Shown: positions 45,201 through 56,511 of the stretch, piece after piece
Layout: each line of letters opens with the position of its first letter
How positions within the stretch are numbered: the first letter of the stretch is position 1
Source of the DNA: Ectocarpus siliculosus
Taxonomy: Eukaryota; Sar; Phaeophyceae; Ectocarpales; Ectocarpaceae
Assembly (NCBI GenBank): GCA_000310025.1
Contig: FN648382.1
Location: forward strand, 146,178-210,177
Length of the DNA stretch: 64,000 bases
Direction of reading: 5' to 3'
The notes under the pieces: model-generated
Database searches by the model: none
Told to the model about the DNA's origin: nothing
The model's input: only the letters and a program-made list of their open reading frames with translations
Translations under genes and position numbers: made by a program

Positions 45201-48200
45201 CTCCTCGAACGTCGACGTGAAACCGTCGCGGGCGATCGTCGCGCGGACCTGGCCCCAAGAAAAAACAACATTGAGGATAAAGGGTCGTTTGACCACGAAA
45301 GCCAGACGTACAGCAAAACAGCCATACACGTTTGCGGAATACAACATTTGAGGATAAAGGGTCGTTTGAACACGAAAACCACATGTACAGCCAAACACCC
45401 TTTACACGATGATGGCAAGATAACTTTCACTGCTGTCGGCATCGAAACACTCTGACTCGCATGGGATATCAAAACCGGTGCTTGTGTTGCCTCCGAACGT
45501 GATGTGTCTGCGCAACGCGCGATGCACATCGTTGTGGTTTCAACACCGCCGTTCCAGGAAGCAAAAAAGTCTGAAACACACGCCGGACTAATAAGCGGGG
45601 AGCCTGCGCGGAAGCCTGCTGTTGTGCGAAACCCTCCGCTACTCTGTGACTACTTGCTCCGTTCCGCTCCAGAAGGGTATCTAAGCTTTCTACCTGCACC
45701 GAGTTACTGCGGCACATCTAGTACAGCGGCGAATCGAACGGCGGGGTCAGGTTTAATACAGCCAACCGGAGATCCAGCTGCCTTTCCCCTAACATCGTGC
45801 TCTGCTTTTGCGTTGCGTCCAAGCAAAACAAGTTTAGTCGTGTTAACCATGTCTAGCTCTGGCTCGCATGGGTTGCACCATCCACACCACTGGCTCACCA
45901 GCTCTGAGCCGGGCGTGACGAGCATGTCGACCTTAAACTTAAGCCCGGCCTTCTTCGCCTGCTCCGTAAGGTCAGCGCACCTGCGATAGATGCCGCGATG
46001 TCGCGTGAAGATACCAGTCAAGTCCAAGCAAGGGTTGCGCTAAGAATGGTTGTGTCGCGAAATGCATGTATGAAACAGTAGAACAGACGATTGGGAGGGG
46101 GGGGTGGGGGAACAGGAATGCTCTCTGTGTGGCCCCGTATCCGCAGTAACCAATCGCTACAGATAGACACGATGATTCCTGGTTCCCAAGCTCGGTAGAT
46201 CGTGCCTGCGGGCTGCTTTGGCATGCCTTGGCAAGAACAAGAAAAACCGTCGGTTGACCGCACGTAGGCGCAGCCAAGCAAACAAGACGGACGAGGGCAG
46301 GCCTATAAGACGGACGAGGGTTTCGCAGAGACACACTTGCACAGCAAGCTTTGCCAATCGCCTGTCTCTCACTATCACGTCGACAGCAAGCACAAACGAC
46401 AACAGAGACACAAGTCACAAGTCACCTGGCCATGTCCTCGTAGGACGAGTTGGTGCAGGAGCCGATGAGTCCGGCGGACAGGTCATCCGGCCAGTCGTTG
46501 CCCTAAAAAATAAAAATAAAATGGTATATTTTCAGCCGAAACAGGGATCAAGAGCAGCAGCAGCGGCGGCAGTTGAGACTCGCTCGCACGACTGGACAGA
46601 TATTCAAAGATGACCCGATCGAAGGTACGGAGTTTTGTTTAGTCTCTGAGGGTCTCACCGCGTTCTACGGCATGCAGAATCGTCGGCACGTGAGAACTCC
46701 CACCGCGAGGCTACCAGTTTGCGGAGCCCCCCTACAACAAGACAGTCACCACTCCCCCACTGCAGAACATCTGTCCCATCTCCATCTACAACCACCATCA
46801 GCAACAACAACGCGACCGCTAAGCCCCCACCCACTAACCCATGGCACATCTGGTTTTGGCACAGCAACTGCAAGGATGATGACCAGCGTCCGGTGAATTC
46901 CTTGTGAAGAGTGGCCTGGGCCGGCAAACACGCCACATATCGCTCCGTCCCGGCATTGTAGGGACGACATTGTCTACATATAACAACTACGGCATGAGAA
47001 ACACCCCCCCCCACATGGTCAAAGTGCCACAAAGCAGCAGGGGCGGATGGGATAGTAAACGAGTTCATGAAGTTTGGGGGCAAGGGGATGATCCAGCTGA
47101 TGGTACTGCTGTACAACTGGGTGTGGAAAAACGAGTATGCGCCAAGTAGATGGAGGGAAGGAGTGGTTGTGAACTTGGTTAAGAAAGGAGACAAGACTGA
47201 CCCAGGAAACTACAGGGGTATCACACTGTTGAACACAGTAGGAAAAGTGTTCTGTAAGCTGCTGAACGATAGGATAGTGGGAGTATTGGAGAAGAAACGT
47301 AGCATTAGTGAGGGCCAGGCAGGTTTCCGACAGAAGAGGGGGTGCGTAGACCACGCATTCACGGTAGGGAGAATCATCCAAGGTAGAAAGAGGGCGGGCA
47401 AGCGGACGTACTGCTTCTTCCTGGACGTGAAAAAGGCATACGATACCGTATGGAGAAATGGGCTGTGGAAACAATTGTCCAAGTACGGGATCAAGGGGAA
47501 AAATGTGGAGGGTGCTGAAGAAGATGACAGAGTGTACGAAAAGCGCGGTCATGCTAGACGGAGAACTGTCTAAATTCTTCGACATTGAGCAAGGGGTCCC
47601 ACAAGGTTGCACGCTGTCCCCAACATTGTTCCAGGTGTTCATCAACGATCTGTTGGAAGTCGTAGAGGCAGTCCGGAAGGGAGTAAAAGTAGGGGACACG
47701 GAAACTTCGGTGTCAGGAATGCTGTTTGCGGATGACTTTGTTGGTATGTCGGACACCCCTGAGGGACTGCAACTGCAAATTGACGCGGCGAAGAAGTTTA
47801 CTGATAAGTGGAGATTGTCTGCCAACGTTACGAAGAGTGCCGTCATGGTATGCAACGAGGGCAGGGAGGAACCAGTAGAACATAGATGGAAGTGGGGGAT
47901 CGAGGAGATAGCAGTAGTCGACCAGTACACATACCTCGGAGTAGAGATCGCAAAAGATTGCTCGTGGAATGCACACATGTCCAAGGTAGCGGAAAAGGGC
48001 AAAGCACGAGCAGGGAAGCTTCACCCAATACTCGCAAACCGGCACCTTGATACACGCATCAAATTGACGGTTTTGAAGAGCGTAATCGTACCGCCGCTGG
48101 AGTACGCCGGAGAAGTATGGGAAGGAAATAAGAAGGTAGTGAAAGAACTCGAGGCGGCGCAGATGAAAGCAGCGAAAATCATCCTAGGATGCTCCAAGCG

Positions 48201-51200
48201 CACAAGTAATGCAGCAGTCAGGGCAGAATTGGGGATCCAATCCCTACGGTCGGGAAGAGACGTAAGGAAGCTGACATGGCAGTACCGCATGTGCGGGATG
48301 GGAGAGGAGAGGTTGCCGAGAATAGTATGGGAGGCGAAGTGGGCAAATAAAAAGAGGGGTAGACAACCCACGGAATGGGTCAAGGTTGTAGAGGACGTAT
48401 GGAAGGGATTGGACATCGACGAAGATGAAACGCTGGAAACGGAGGGTCTACAGGGGTTCAAGGAGAAGATATCTGTTGCTTGTGCCGACAGAGAAGAACA
48501 GAATCTAAGGAAAGAATCCAAGGATAAGGAGGGTCTAGAAGTGTACGGAATGTTGAAAGAAGGAATAGGGTTCAAGGATTACCTACATGGACCAATGGAT
48601 GCAGGGACAAACTTAAGGTCAAATTCAGGACCGGGGACATAGGCCTTCGCGAACGTCGACGAAGACATAGGACGGTAGACGACGAAGACGACAAGTTCAA
48701 ATGTGATTGCGGCTTCGAATGCGAAGACAGTGTTCATGTAGTCGCGGAATGTCCGTGGTACGAAAAGGAGAGGGAAGTGTACATGACTGAGCTGGGAAGA
48801 ATACAAGGGACGTACAGGGAGATGTTTGAGGCATGGAATAGAGAGGAGAGGACGGTAGCGGTACTGGGGAGTAGGAAGTGGTTTGAAAAGGCGGGAAGTG
48901 ACATCGGTAGGATAGACAGACTAGGGAAGACATTTTTGAGCCACCTTTGGCAAAGTAGGAAGGAACGATTGGCCATCGGTGATCGGTCCTGTGGGAACAA
49001 TGCTCCGTCCTCTCGAGGACGCGTGGTCAATGGTCTAACCGCTAAGGCATGCAAAGCATAAGAGTACGCCCCCCCCCCACATGGTCAAATGACTACGGCA
49101 AGCAACAAATGAGTACGCCCCCCACCCCGACTCTCCCGAACACGCTTCCGCACCTTGACGGCAGCCGAGAACTCGGTCCCGACGGGGTGCGCGAGGTCGG
49201 GCGTGAAGGGCCCGTTGACGTGCGGGCGCAGCTTGTCGAGGTCGATCTCGATCACCTCGTCGTACGGGGCCCCCTCGTCGGCACGGAGGTTCTCCTTGAA
49301 CGAGTTGGCCGCCGACGCGATCCCCGACCGCTCCGTTGCCTGCGGGGGTGGGTTTATCATGGCGAAAATAATTACGAAGAGGCGTTTGGGATGGGTGTTT
49401 GAGCTAACTGTTTTTAGAGAGGCCTTCGGGTGGTCGTTTTAGCAAACTATTTATTGGGAGGCCGTTGTGCCGACGTGTAGAGGCATGTTCGGAGAGATGG
49501 CGTGCCGGATGCCATGGGTACGTGTACATCGAGACACGATACGTTTGCAAATGACCCTCGAGTTTCGTTATAAGAGTTCGGTGCGTGTGCGTTTACCGTG
49601 AAGTCTTGCTTTCGCCCATTTGTTAAGGCTGCTTCGAACATGTCTCTCCACCAAGAAAGCAACAACGATCACGGCTAAATAGTGGTGACTCTTGCGATGT
49701 ATCAGCGCACACCAGTCTCCGTCTTGTCAAAAACACACCAAAGAAATGCATCCTGCAGCGGTGACCCTTGGAACATGTCAAATCACACCACCGCCTCAGG
49801 CTTGCCAAAACAAAACATCAAGTAAAATACATCGTGCAAACACAACACGCCCGCAAGTAATCCGCGGCTCATTCAACGAAAGCACGCGAGACAGCACCCC
49901 CCCCCCCCCCTTGTCCCCCGGGCCCTCCTCCCTCACCTCGAGGTAGTCCTGCATGCGAGAGTTGTACGGGAAGGTGGAGCAGGTGGCCCCGATCTCCGCC
50001 CCCATGTTGCAGATGGTGCCCATGCCGGTGCAAGAGATCGAGTCCACCCCGGGGCCGAAGTACTCGACGATGGCGCCGGTCCCGCCCTTGACGGTGAGGA
50101 TGCCGGCAACCTTGAGGATGATGTCCTTGGGCGAGGTCCAGCCGGAGAGCTTGCCCGTCAGCTTCACACCGATCACCTGCGTGTACGATCGTTGAGACAA
50201 CGCTTCAGGTGCACCGTCTAATGCGTTGTCTACCCGCGTTGGGTCCCCTGTATCCAGGGGGTCCGAAAAAATCATGCCTCCTCCTGCCCCTTGTTTTCCC
50301 GAGACATGATCGGATCGGAACCCCGCCCTTCCCCCCGCGGGATCGTTTGCAGGGTCCCCACTCCAAGGGGGGGGCAATCGTGCACAAGCGAACAAGGTAT
50401 TGCTGAAACAGGAGGACAAATCACCGCGGATTTACGTAAATACAGCGTGTGGTTGGCAAGCGTTCCCGTGATTGAGACGGCAGGCGGCCGAGAACATCCT
50501 ACAAATCTGAAGCATATGATGGTGGACATTTTATTGTAGCAAAAGCAGAAGCGACACCACCGTTCGCTTGGCGCGGGCGACCGATGAACGTGCTTTTGCG
50601 CGAAATCATCGAGCATAGCTGAGCTCAAGCTCGATCGAGGCTACCATGATGTGGTAGGCAATAGCCTATAGCCGGAATGACGAAACACGCGACGTTCAGC
50701 AGGAAAAATTACGTTCACCAGTAGTCCAACCCCGGCAACTCCACTCCCACGATACAGGCTTCGTGCTGTTTCGAGATTGAACTACATGCCTGTGTGTACT
50801 GCCTGGCCGCCTCAAAATCCACGAGGGATTACAGGCACCCCTTAAGACCTCCCGCTCCGTCTTCTGGCCAAAACCACCTATCCACCCCACGAAAAAAACA
50901 AAATACTAAACTTCCCTGCCACTATGCCATACCCACTTCTGAAGTTTGCTGGAGGCAAGACACACGACATACCTACACTTCCTTCCTTGAGTAAACTGGA
51001 GGCAAGACACAACACGCACCTTGGGGCACTTGAGCTCCCACGGCATGCCGGCCATCACATCCACCGCGTCCGCTCCGCCGACGCCGATGGCGCACATGCC
51101 CAGCCCGCCCGCGTTAGGGGTGTGGGAGTCCGTCCCGATCATGAGCCCTCCCGGGAAGGCGTAGTTCTCCAGAACGATCTGCGGAACCGAAAGGCCAAGG

Positions 51201-52988
51201 TGGAAGAATAGTGTCGGCGATGATAGGGGGATGGGACTACGGGAGTATGTAGGGGTACTCATGCTTCGCTCATCGTTTGTCACTTGGAGCAGTGCGCAAG
51301 CGTCCATTTCGGAACGGAGAAGAGCTCGAACTCCTTCCTTATTGGAGATACGCTCAACGCGCGGGTGCTCAACACCCGTTTGCCGTCATCCAACGATTCG
51401 GAGCCTGCCTCCCAATGTTCCATCTTCGACCACACACACGCAACGGAGACAGAGCCCGGGGAGGGGGGGCACCACCCATCGCCAAACCTCATGAACCAAA
51501 AGAATGTCAGGATAAACAACCTACGTGTCATCAATCATCAATACATACATTGAGGCTACGAGGTGGTCTAGGCCCACTGAGGGCTAGATTGTCCCTTGTG
51601 CCAGGCAACAAAAGGAGTGGCGGTACGCAACGAAAACTAACCTGGTGGATGATGCCCGATCCGGGCTTCCAGAATCCGATGCCGTACTTGGCTCCGGCAG
51701 ACGCCAGGAAGTCGTAGACCTGGGTTATGCATCATGGATCATGGATGGTGGATGATGACGTCAGCAAGACCACCGCACACAACACGCGTGGTGATAAGGT
51801 GTTAACAAAAAAAACAATGAAAGAGAAAAAAAACAAAACAGTGAAAGGCCTAACCGCCAAGGGATTCGGCGGTGATGGCAGCTTGAAAGCTTGAAAGCTT
51901 GAAACAAAACTATACACGTTGATTCGGACGGACACTAACTTTAATAGTAACGGAAATCACCAACCTCCTTGTTGGTGACTTTGGCCGCGGCCATGTCGGA
52001 ATCGGCTCCGCTCTCGGCGGCGATGAGGTGATCGCAGTGGATTGTGGTGGGGCAGGCCGTCTTCGGCAAGCCGGACGAGATGAACTGAAGCACCGCCATC
52101 TGAGCGGTTGCGTCCTGCAAGTTTCGGTTGTATCAGACGATTATTACAGAGGGCGATGATGTCAGAGGTCTCATGGACAGAAAGTAGGAGGGGGGGGGTA
52201 GAGGTGAGAGAAACTTAAGGTACTTTGGAGAATGGTAGGAAGGTACGAACGAAGATGCTTTCTGTGTGTATAATAACAAAGAAGGTATTTTGTACAGCAA
52301 TACAACCTGTGAGACCCAGAAATGATAGGATGAGGGGGATCTAGACGATGAACGCATCCGCCAAAAAACACATGCATGTCGAGCCTGACCCTTCCATGTG
52401 ACTACGAGAGCCGTAACTCGTCCATTAAACGTCATGAGGGAAATCGAGGAGCGCTGCACCACCCAGGGAGGGCAACAGCATCGTCAAAGAACGCGAGAAA
52501 CTTTGGACAGCAGTTTAGGTCTATCTGTGGCATGCTGTGGAGGGGGACTTGTTTTCTACAACCCCCAGGCGAAGTATACCAGCATGTACAGGAGACAAAC
52601 ACACGCACGACCGGCATCTACATGGCCGATCAAGTGGCAGCACTGCGTCATGCAACTGTTCTTTAGAGGCAGACAAAGAAAATAAAACCTTCCGACCTGT
52701 GTCTAGAATCACACCGTATTCCGCACTACATATTACATCATTACATCCACAAGGCACGACAAGATAAGGGGGCCCGGGGGCAAGCGCAGGACGAGGTCAA
52801 CAAAAAAATAGCAATGTACATAGGAGTGAATCACCTGCATCGCGACGCGGTCAGGCCGGAGCTTGAGGTACGTCTCTCCCCGGACGGGCAGCGTGGATGG
52901 CTCGTCGAAGTGCCCGTAGATGATCTTCTCGGACAGGGTCAGTGGTCGACCGAGGGTCTTGCGCGCCGCGTGGATGTTCTTCTCCATC
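42259..52988 (-). CDS. ACO2: Aconitate hydratase, mitochondrial type (14 exons found)
   Basis: Aconitase: 4Fe-4S enzyme interconverting citrate and isocitrate in the TCA cycle. Exons on the minus strand, all with GT-AG borders and matching phases: 52835-52988, 51965-52114, 51642-51719, 51020-51178, 49937-50176, 49154-49339, 46426-46502, 45899-45980, 45063-45248, 44571-44750, 43977-44102, 43415-43558, 42731-42993, 42259-42442 (stop TAA). Together they encode about 735 residues, colinear with animal mitochondrial aconitase. Landmarks: [52 protein letters not shown], the cluster cysteines in [10 protein letters not shown] and [32 protein letters not shown], and the swivel-domain [23 protein letters not shown]. 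The first exon, with the transit peptide and about 40 residues, was not found; the 52988 acceptor implies it. The intron 46503-49153 holds an antisense LINE. Confidence 0.96.
45265..45400. repeat. 76-bp tandem duplication in an aconitase intron
   Basis: Copies at 45265-45324 and 45341-45400 share ACAACATT, GAGGATAAAGGGTCGTTTGA and ACGAAA, with several substitutions. The first copy begins a few bases upstream (gene sense) of the acceptor of the 45063-45248 exon. Confidence 0.8.
46915..47012 (+). mobile_element. Retroposon 3' tail fragment with poly-C
   Basis: Matches the last ~90 bp of the SINE-like elements (GGCCTGGGCCGG, GCTCCGTCCCGGC, TGTAGGGA, ACTACGGCATGA) and ends in C10. It is a separate, older insertion into whose downstream side the LINE landed. 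Confidence 0.6.
47024..49078 (+). mobile_element. LINE (non-LTR retrotransposon), 5' truncated, poly-C tail
   Basis: Inserted in the largest aconitase intron, antisense to the gene. It is flanked by an 11-bp target duplication ACATGGTCAAA (47013-47023 and 49079-49089). The element starts inside the RT domain (AAGADG.. block). RT motifs follow: [67 protein letters not shown] and the catalytic [11 protein letters not shown]. Then come the thumb, a C-terminal domain and a Cys-rich knuckle ([20 protein letters not shown]). Two one-base frameshifts are visible, near the GGGGAAAAA run at about 47494-47503 and near 48616-48619. The 3' end reads GAGTACGC then C-run. Clade is not certain; jockey/CR1/L2-like by motif wording. 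Confidence 0.88.
49079..49128 (+). repeat. Second tail-like repeat next to the LINE
   Basis: ATGGTCAAATGACTACGGCA through GAGTACGCCCCCC resembles the shared retroposon tail again. With 46915-47012 it shows that the LINE inserted between two older tail copies. Confidence 0.55.
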
Positions 52989-53367
52989 CTGCTCGAGGCC
53001 GCCAGACCAAACAGAGCAACCAAACCAGGATAAGCGATGTGTGTGTGTGGGGGGGGGTCAGGGGGGTACGCGGAATCTTCACATTTGAATAATGGACGTC
53101 TCGTTGAGCTAATTCTCGCGGTTGCTCGTGGCCGAGAATCCTGCGATTCTACAACGAGGAGCTGGCACCGACCTTGGCTGCGCTTTGTATGCCAACCCCT
53201 TTCTGTCTAGCCTGTGCCGACAAAAAAAAGTGCCTCCGCTTACCGAAGGCCGTCGGAATGTGCCGCTGAAACGAGGACAACCACGCAGAACTTTCCATAC
53301 AACAACACAGCAGAGTACAACTTGTGACCTGTCCCTCTGTCATGTTTCTCGTTCGTGTCTTACCGCA
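52989..53367. other. Upstream intron or 5' region of aconitase
   Basis: No exon encoding a transit peptide could be recognised. The minus strand has a CAG acceptor at 52989-52991, so this stretch is intronic next to that site. Confidence 0.45.
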
Positions 53368-53498
53368 AGGTTGCGAGTAATCGCACGGTCCGGAGTCATC
53401 GCACCCCCATGCGACAACAATAAAACGGCTAAATGATTTAATTCGATTTCCGCACGGGGTCCGGAGTCACCGCACAGGGGTGCGATGACTCGCAACCT
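53368..53498. mobile_element. MITE-like element, 131 bp with terminal inverted repeats
   Basis: Left end AGGTTGCGAGTAATCGCAC and right end, reversed, AGGTTGCGAGTCATCGCAC differ at one base. Inside, the related pieces CGGTCCGGAGTCATCGCAC and GGGTCCGGAGTCACCGCAC are direct repeats. No ORF. A clear target duplication was not identified. A partial relative of the right end lies at 53842-53864. Confidence 0.65.
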
Positions 53499-53841
53499 AC
53501 ATGTACAGTAGGGTAGTTGGGTGCCAGCGATTCCGGGGCAATTCTCACCCCTGGAACAATGCCAGTGGTGGCATGTTAGCTCTGCTGTATGGGTATGTAC
53601 ATGTCATCGTCGCACACCACACGTGGAGGTATGAAGGAAATGAAAAAACATTTTTTTAGTATTTCCGTTGAATCGGTAAACTTGAACATTGTCCATTCAA
53701 CCAATACCCGAGAAGGAAAAACAATAGCCATCAGCCAAAGGTGGTGTGTCGCGTGTGGGCACAACTCTACGGCGGGAAATGAAGGTTTCCGCCCGCGGGA
53801 TTTCGAATTTCGCCGCGTTTAAAAAAATGTTTAAAAAACGA

Positions 53842-53864
53842 CCGCACGGGGGTGTGATGACTCG
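53842..53864. repeat. Partial copy of the MITE end
   Basis: CCGCACGGGGGTGTGATGAC plus TCG matches the right terminus of the element at 53368-53498 with two mismatches. Confidence 0.5.
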
Positions 53865-56511
53865 ATCGATACCTTACGGTATTCCAGGTGTACGTTTCCC
53901 CACGCACTACACCTCCGTCTTTCTTTCTATCTTTCTCTCGACCTCCGATTAAGCTTAAAATGTTCTGCGACTACGCCTGGACGATGCTCTCACTCTGCTG
54001 TCCACTATGCGACTAGTTCTTAACACTGCACTCCCCGAGCCCCCGAAATGTGTCCAGCACCACCGTACGCACCTTGCGTATGACGAGTCGATGGTGGGGC
54101 TACCCTTAGGGTCGAGCACACTCAAAGGGGTGCCCGACATGCTCCGTACCGCAGTATAGCGACCAACAGCCTGTCCGCAAGAAAACGTCCCAAAAGCACC
54201 CACAACGCCATCCCGTCGCCGGCCACCAGGGAAGGGTAGGGTCGAGTGGTCAGTGTTGTGCGGGTGTTCCATGCAGTGTGGAGGGGTGATCATGACATGA
54301 AGGATGAGGGAAATATGGTCGGCAGCGCAGAAAGTTTGGCTTTGCGACGAACATAGGGCGCGGTATTGTATACTTCCAGGTTTTAGATTGGAACCACCTC
54401 TTACACAATTGTACCAGGCGTCATATATGTCCGTGCGAGAACTACATTGTAACAGTAGCGCACACTACTGAAGCTGACAGCAGTTTTGTGCACAGCGTAT
54501 GCGTAAGTTACTGACGACGCCTGACTAGACTCTCAAATCGCCTTCATTCCCAAATGACGTTTCCGTCTGTGTTGTACATGAACAAACAGAAGGCGGAGAG
54601 ATGAGGGATGACCACGTCGCCATGTACAATTATTATTGTTGTTGTTGTTGTTGTTGTCTTCACATTACACTCGTGTCAGTTGCTAATCCCAAAATCTAGC
54701 AAAGACGCGGTCCGTGGTCACAAAAATGCTAGAGCCATCAGAAGATCCAAAGACCACGCAAACTAGCAAGAAAAGGGTACACAAGCCCGAAGAGGTACAC
54801 CTACATCCCTGCAGCACGTTTTTGCGTGCCCAAAAACTGAACAACCCGTCCACACACTACATTCGACTACAGCAGCTTCCCCCCTGTCCCACACTTTACC
54901 AAACAAAAAGAATGTTTGCGATTACAGCGTCAGCTGTCGGGAGTACTGTCTGTACAATAACACCATGCATGGTAGGCATGGTACAAGTTCGGGGCGCGCA
55001 ACTGCTGTCTGAAGTGCTGTCAGAATGCGTCCGTCCGTGGACATACAGTGAAAAAGAACAATCTATATTTGTAGCATTCGAATCGAAACATATGTATGCA
55101 TATGCTTACGCGTACATATCATACATATGCTTCCGACAACGGCGGTCGACGCGACGCCCGTCCTGCCAATGAACGGCGGTGCAGTGAGGTGGTACATACC
55201 GCATATATTGCATTTCCACTCCAAATGTTCATCGGCAGGAAATCCAACATACTTGGGGTGGTAAGCGGACTGGTCAAGAGACCAAAGCAGCGCGCATGGA
55301 ATCTTTATCATCGGGACACCCGCAGTCCCCTCGTCTCAACCAACGGCCTCCCTCCCTCTCTCTGCGCGATACATTGTAGCGTCATCATGTCTGTAGTTCT
55401 CAAGAGCGTGGAGGTCCGCAGTTTATTTTCCTTGTCATCCTGTCATCTGTCCCATCATTTCGTGGGAACCTGTTGCACCTACTGCTGTAGAGGGCGGCCA
55501 ATCGTGTCCCACAACCTGCCACGAGGCACAGCGGCAGTGTGCCCGCTGTATTCTTTTGGAGCTCACACGAGCCATGTATGCATATGCACCGCTGGTGCCC
55601 AATTCCACACACACGCCATGAACACCTTGAAGGAATGGGGGAATACAGCACCAGTCAGAAGTTGTTTGGTAGACCTTCAACCACTTCTCAAGAAGTTGCC
55701 AAGCCTTTGCCGTGGGGTGCGACCACGAAAAACGCTAAAACGGGAGCCAGGAGTCGATGCGCGCGGTCACCTCGAGGGTTGGCAACTACTGCTGTGCACG
55801 TGCGGCTCTGTCGTGTTATGCTGTGAGGTGTCATCGCCGGGAACAACGAGCGAGAGCAAAGAGGTTTTGGAGGGCTCTTCCATACAATTGTAGTCGTAGA
55901 TCGTAGGGCAGCCTCATCTCTCTTGGTCCACGTCGCGTCCCGCGTAACCGATCATTTGGACACCGCTGGCACAAACGCTTGAAATGTGCTTACGCATGCA
56001 CGGAATGCCGCGCGGTTGCAGTCTCTAGCAAGAGCAATGCTATGGAAACGAACAGAAGTTGTTGCAAGCGATTGCAAAGCAGATTGAACCTGTCCAGTCG
56101 AAAGCAAAAGCAAAGGGCAACAATGCTGCTTGCTGAAACACAGAGGTGCCTCTACCTGCACCTTGATGTTCGACAGCAGTTGAGCAAACTTTTTCACCTT
56201 CCGGCCGCTGGCGAAGGCACGAGCTCTGATCATGGCTCCTGCTGTTTCCGAAGCTTCTCCTGTTGCGAAGGTCACTAGGGTTCTGGTGGAGAGGGTGATG
56301 CTGTTGTGCTTTGTGCTGCACCGGGACAAAAGTGAAAAGGAACCACCGCGAATGCACCGAACACCGAACCCACCAGGAACGAGGAACGGAGGGCAAAGGC
56401 CCTACAGACCAAAATCGCGATAAACCATGGGCGGAGGGCATGTGCATACCGATGAGTGATCTCGCGTCACCCCCAAGCGGGAGCAGCATCTGGTGAGGTT
56501 GATGTGCGCTT
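53865..56511. other. Intergenic or intronic, nothing recognised
   Basis: ORFs such as 55096-55893 (plus) lack any recognisable domain. A TTG run followed by TCTTCACATTACAC lies at 54636-54667. The minus-strand piece near 56155-56235, MIRARAFASGRKVKKFA followed by a GTAGAG donor-like site, has a transit-peptide-like composition. It could be a first exon of aconitase, but the sequence gives no proof. Confidence 0.35.

Noticed and set aside
47019-48002. 327-codon minus-strand ORF opposite the LINE
   Set aside because: The plus strand carries unmistakable RT motifs; the minus frame is a shadow.
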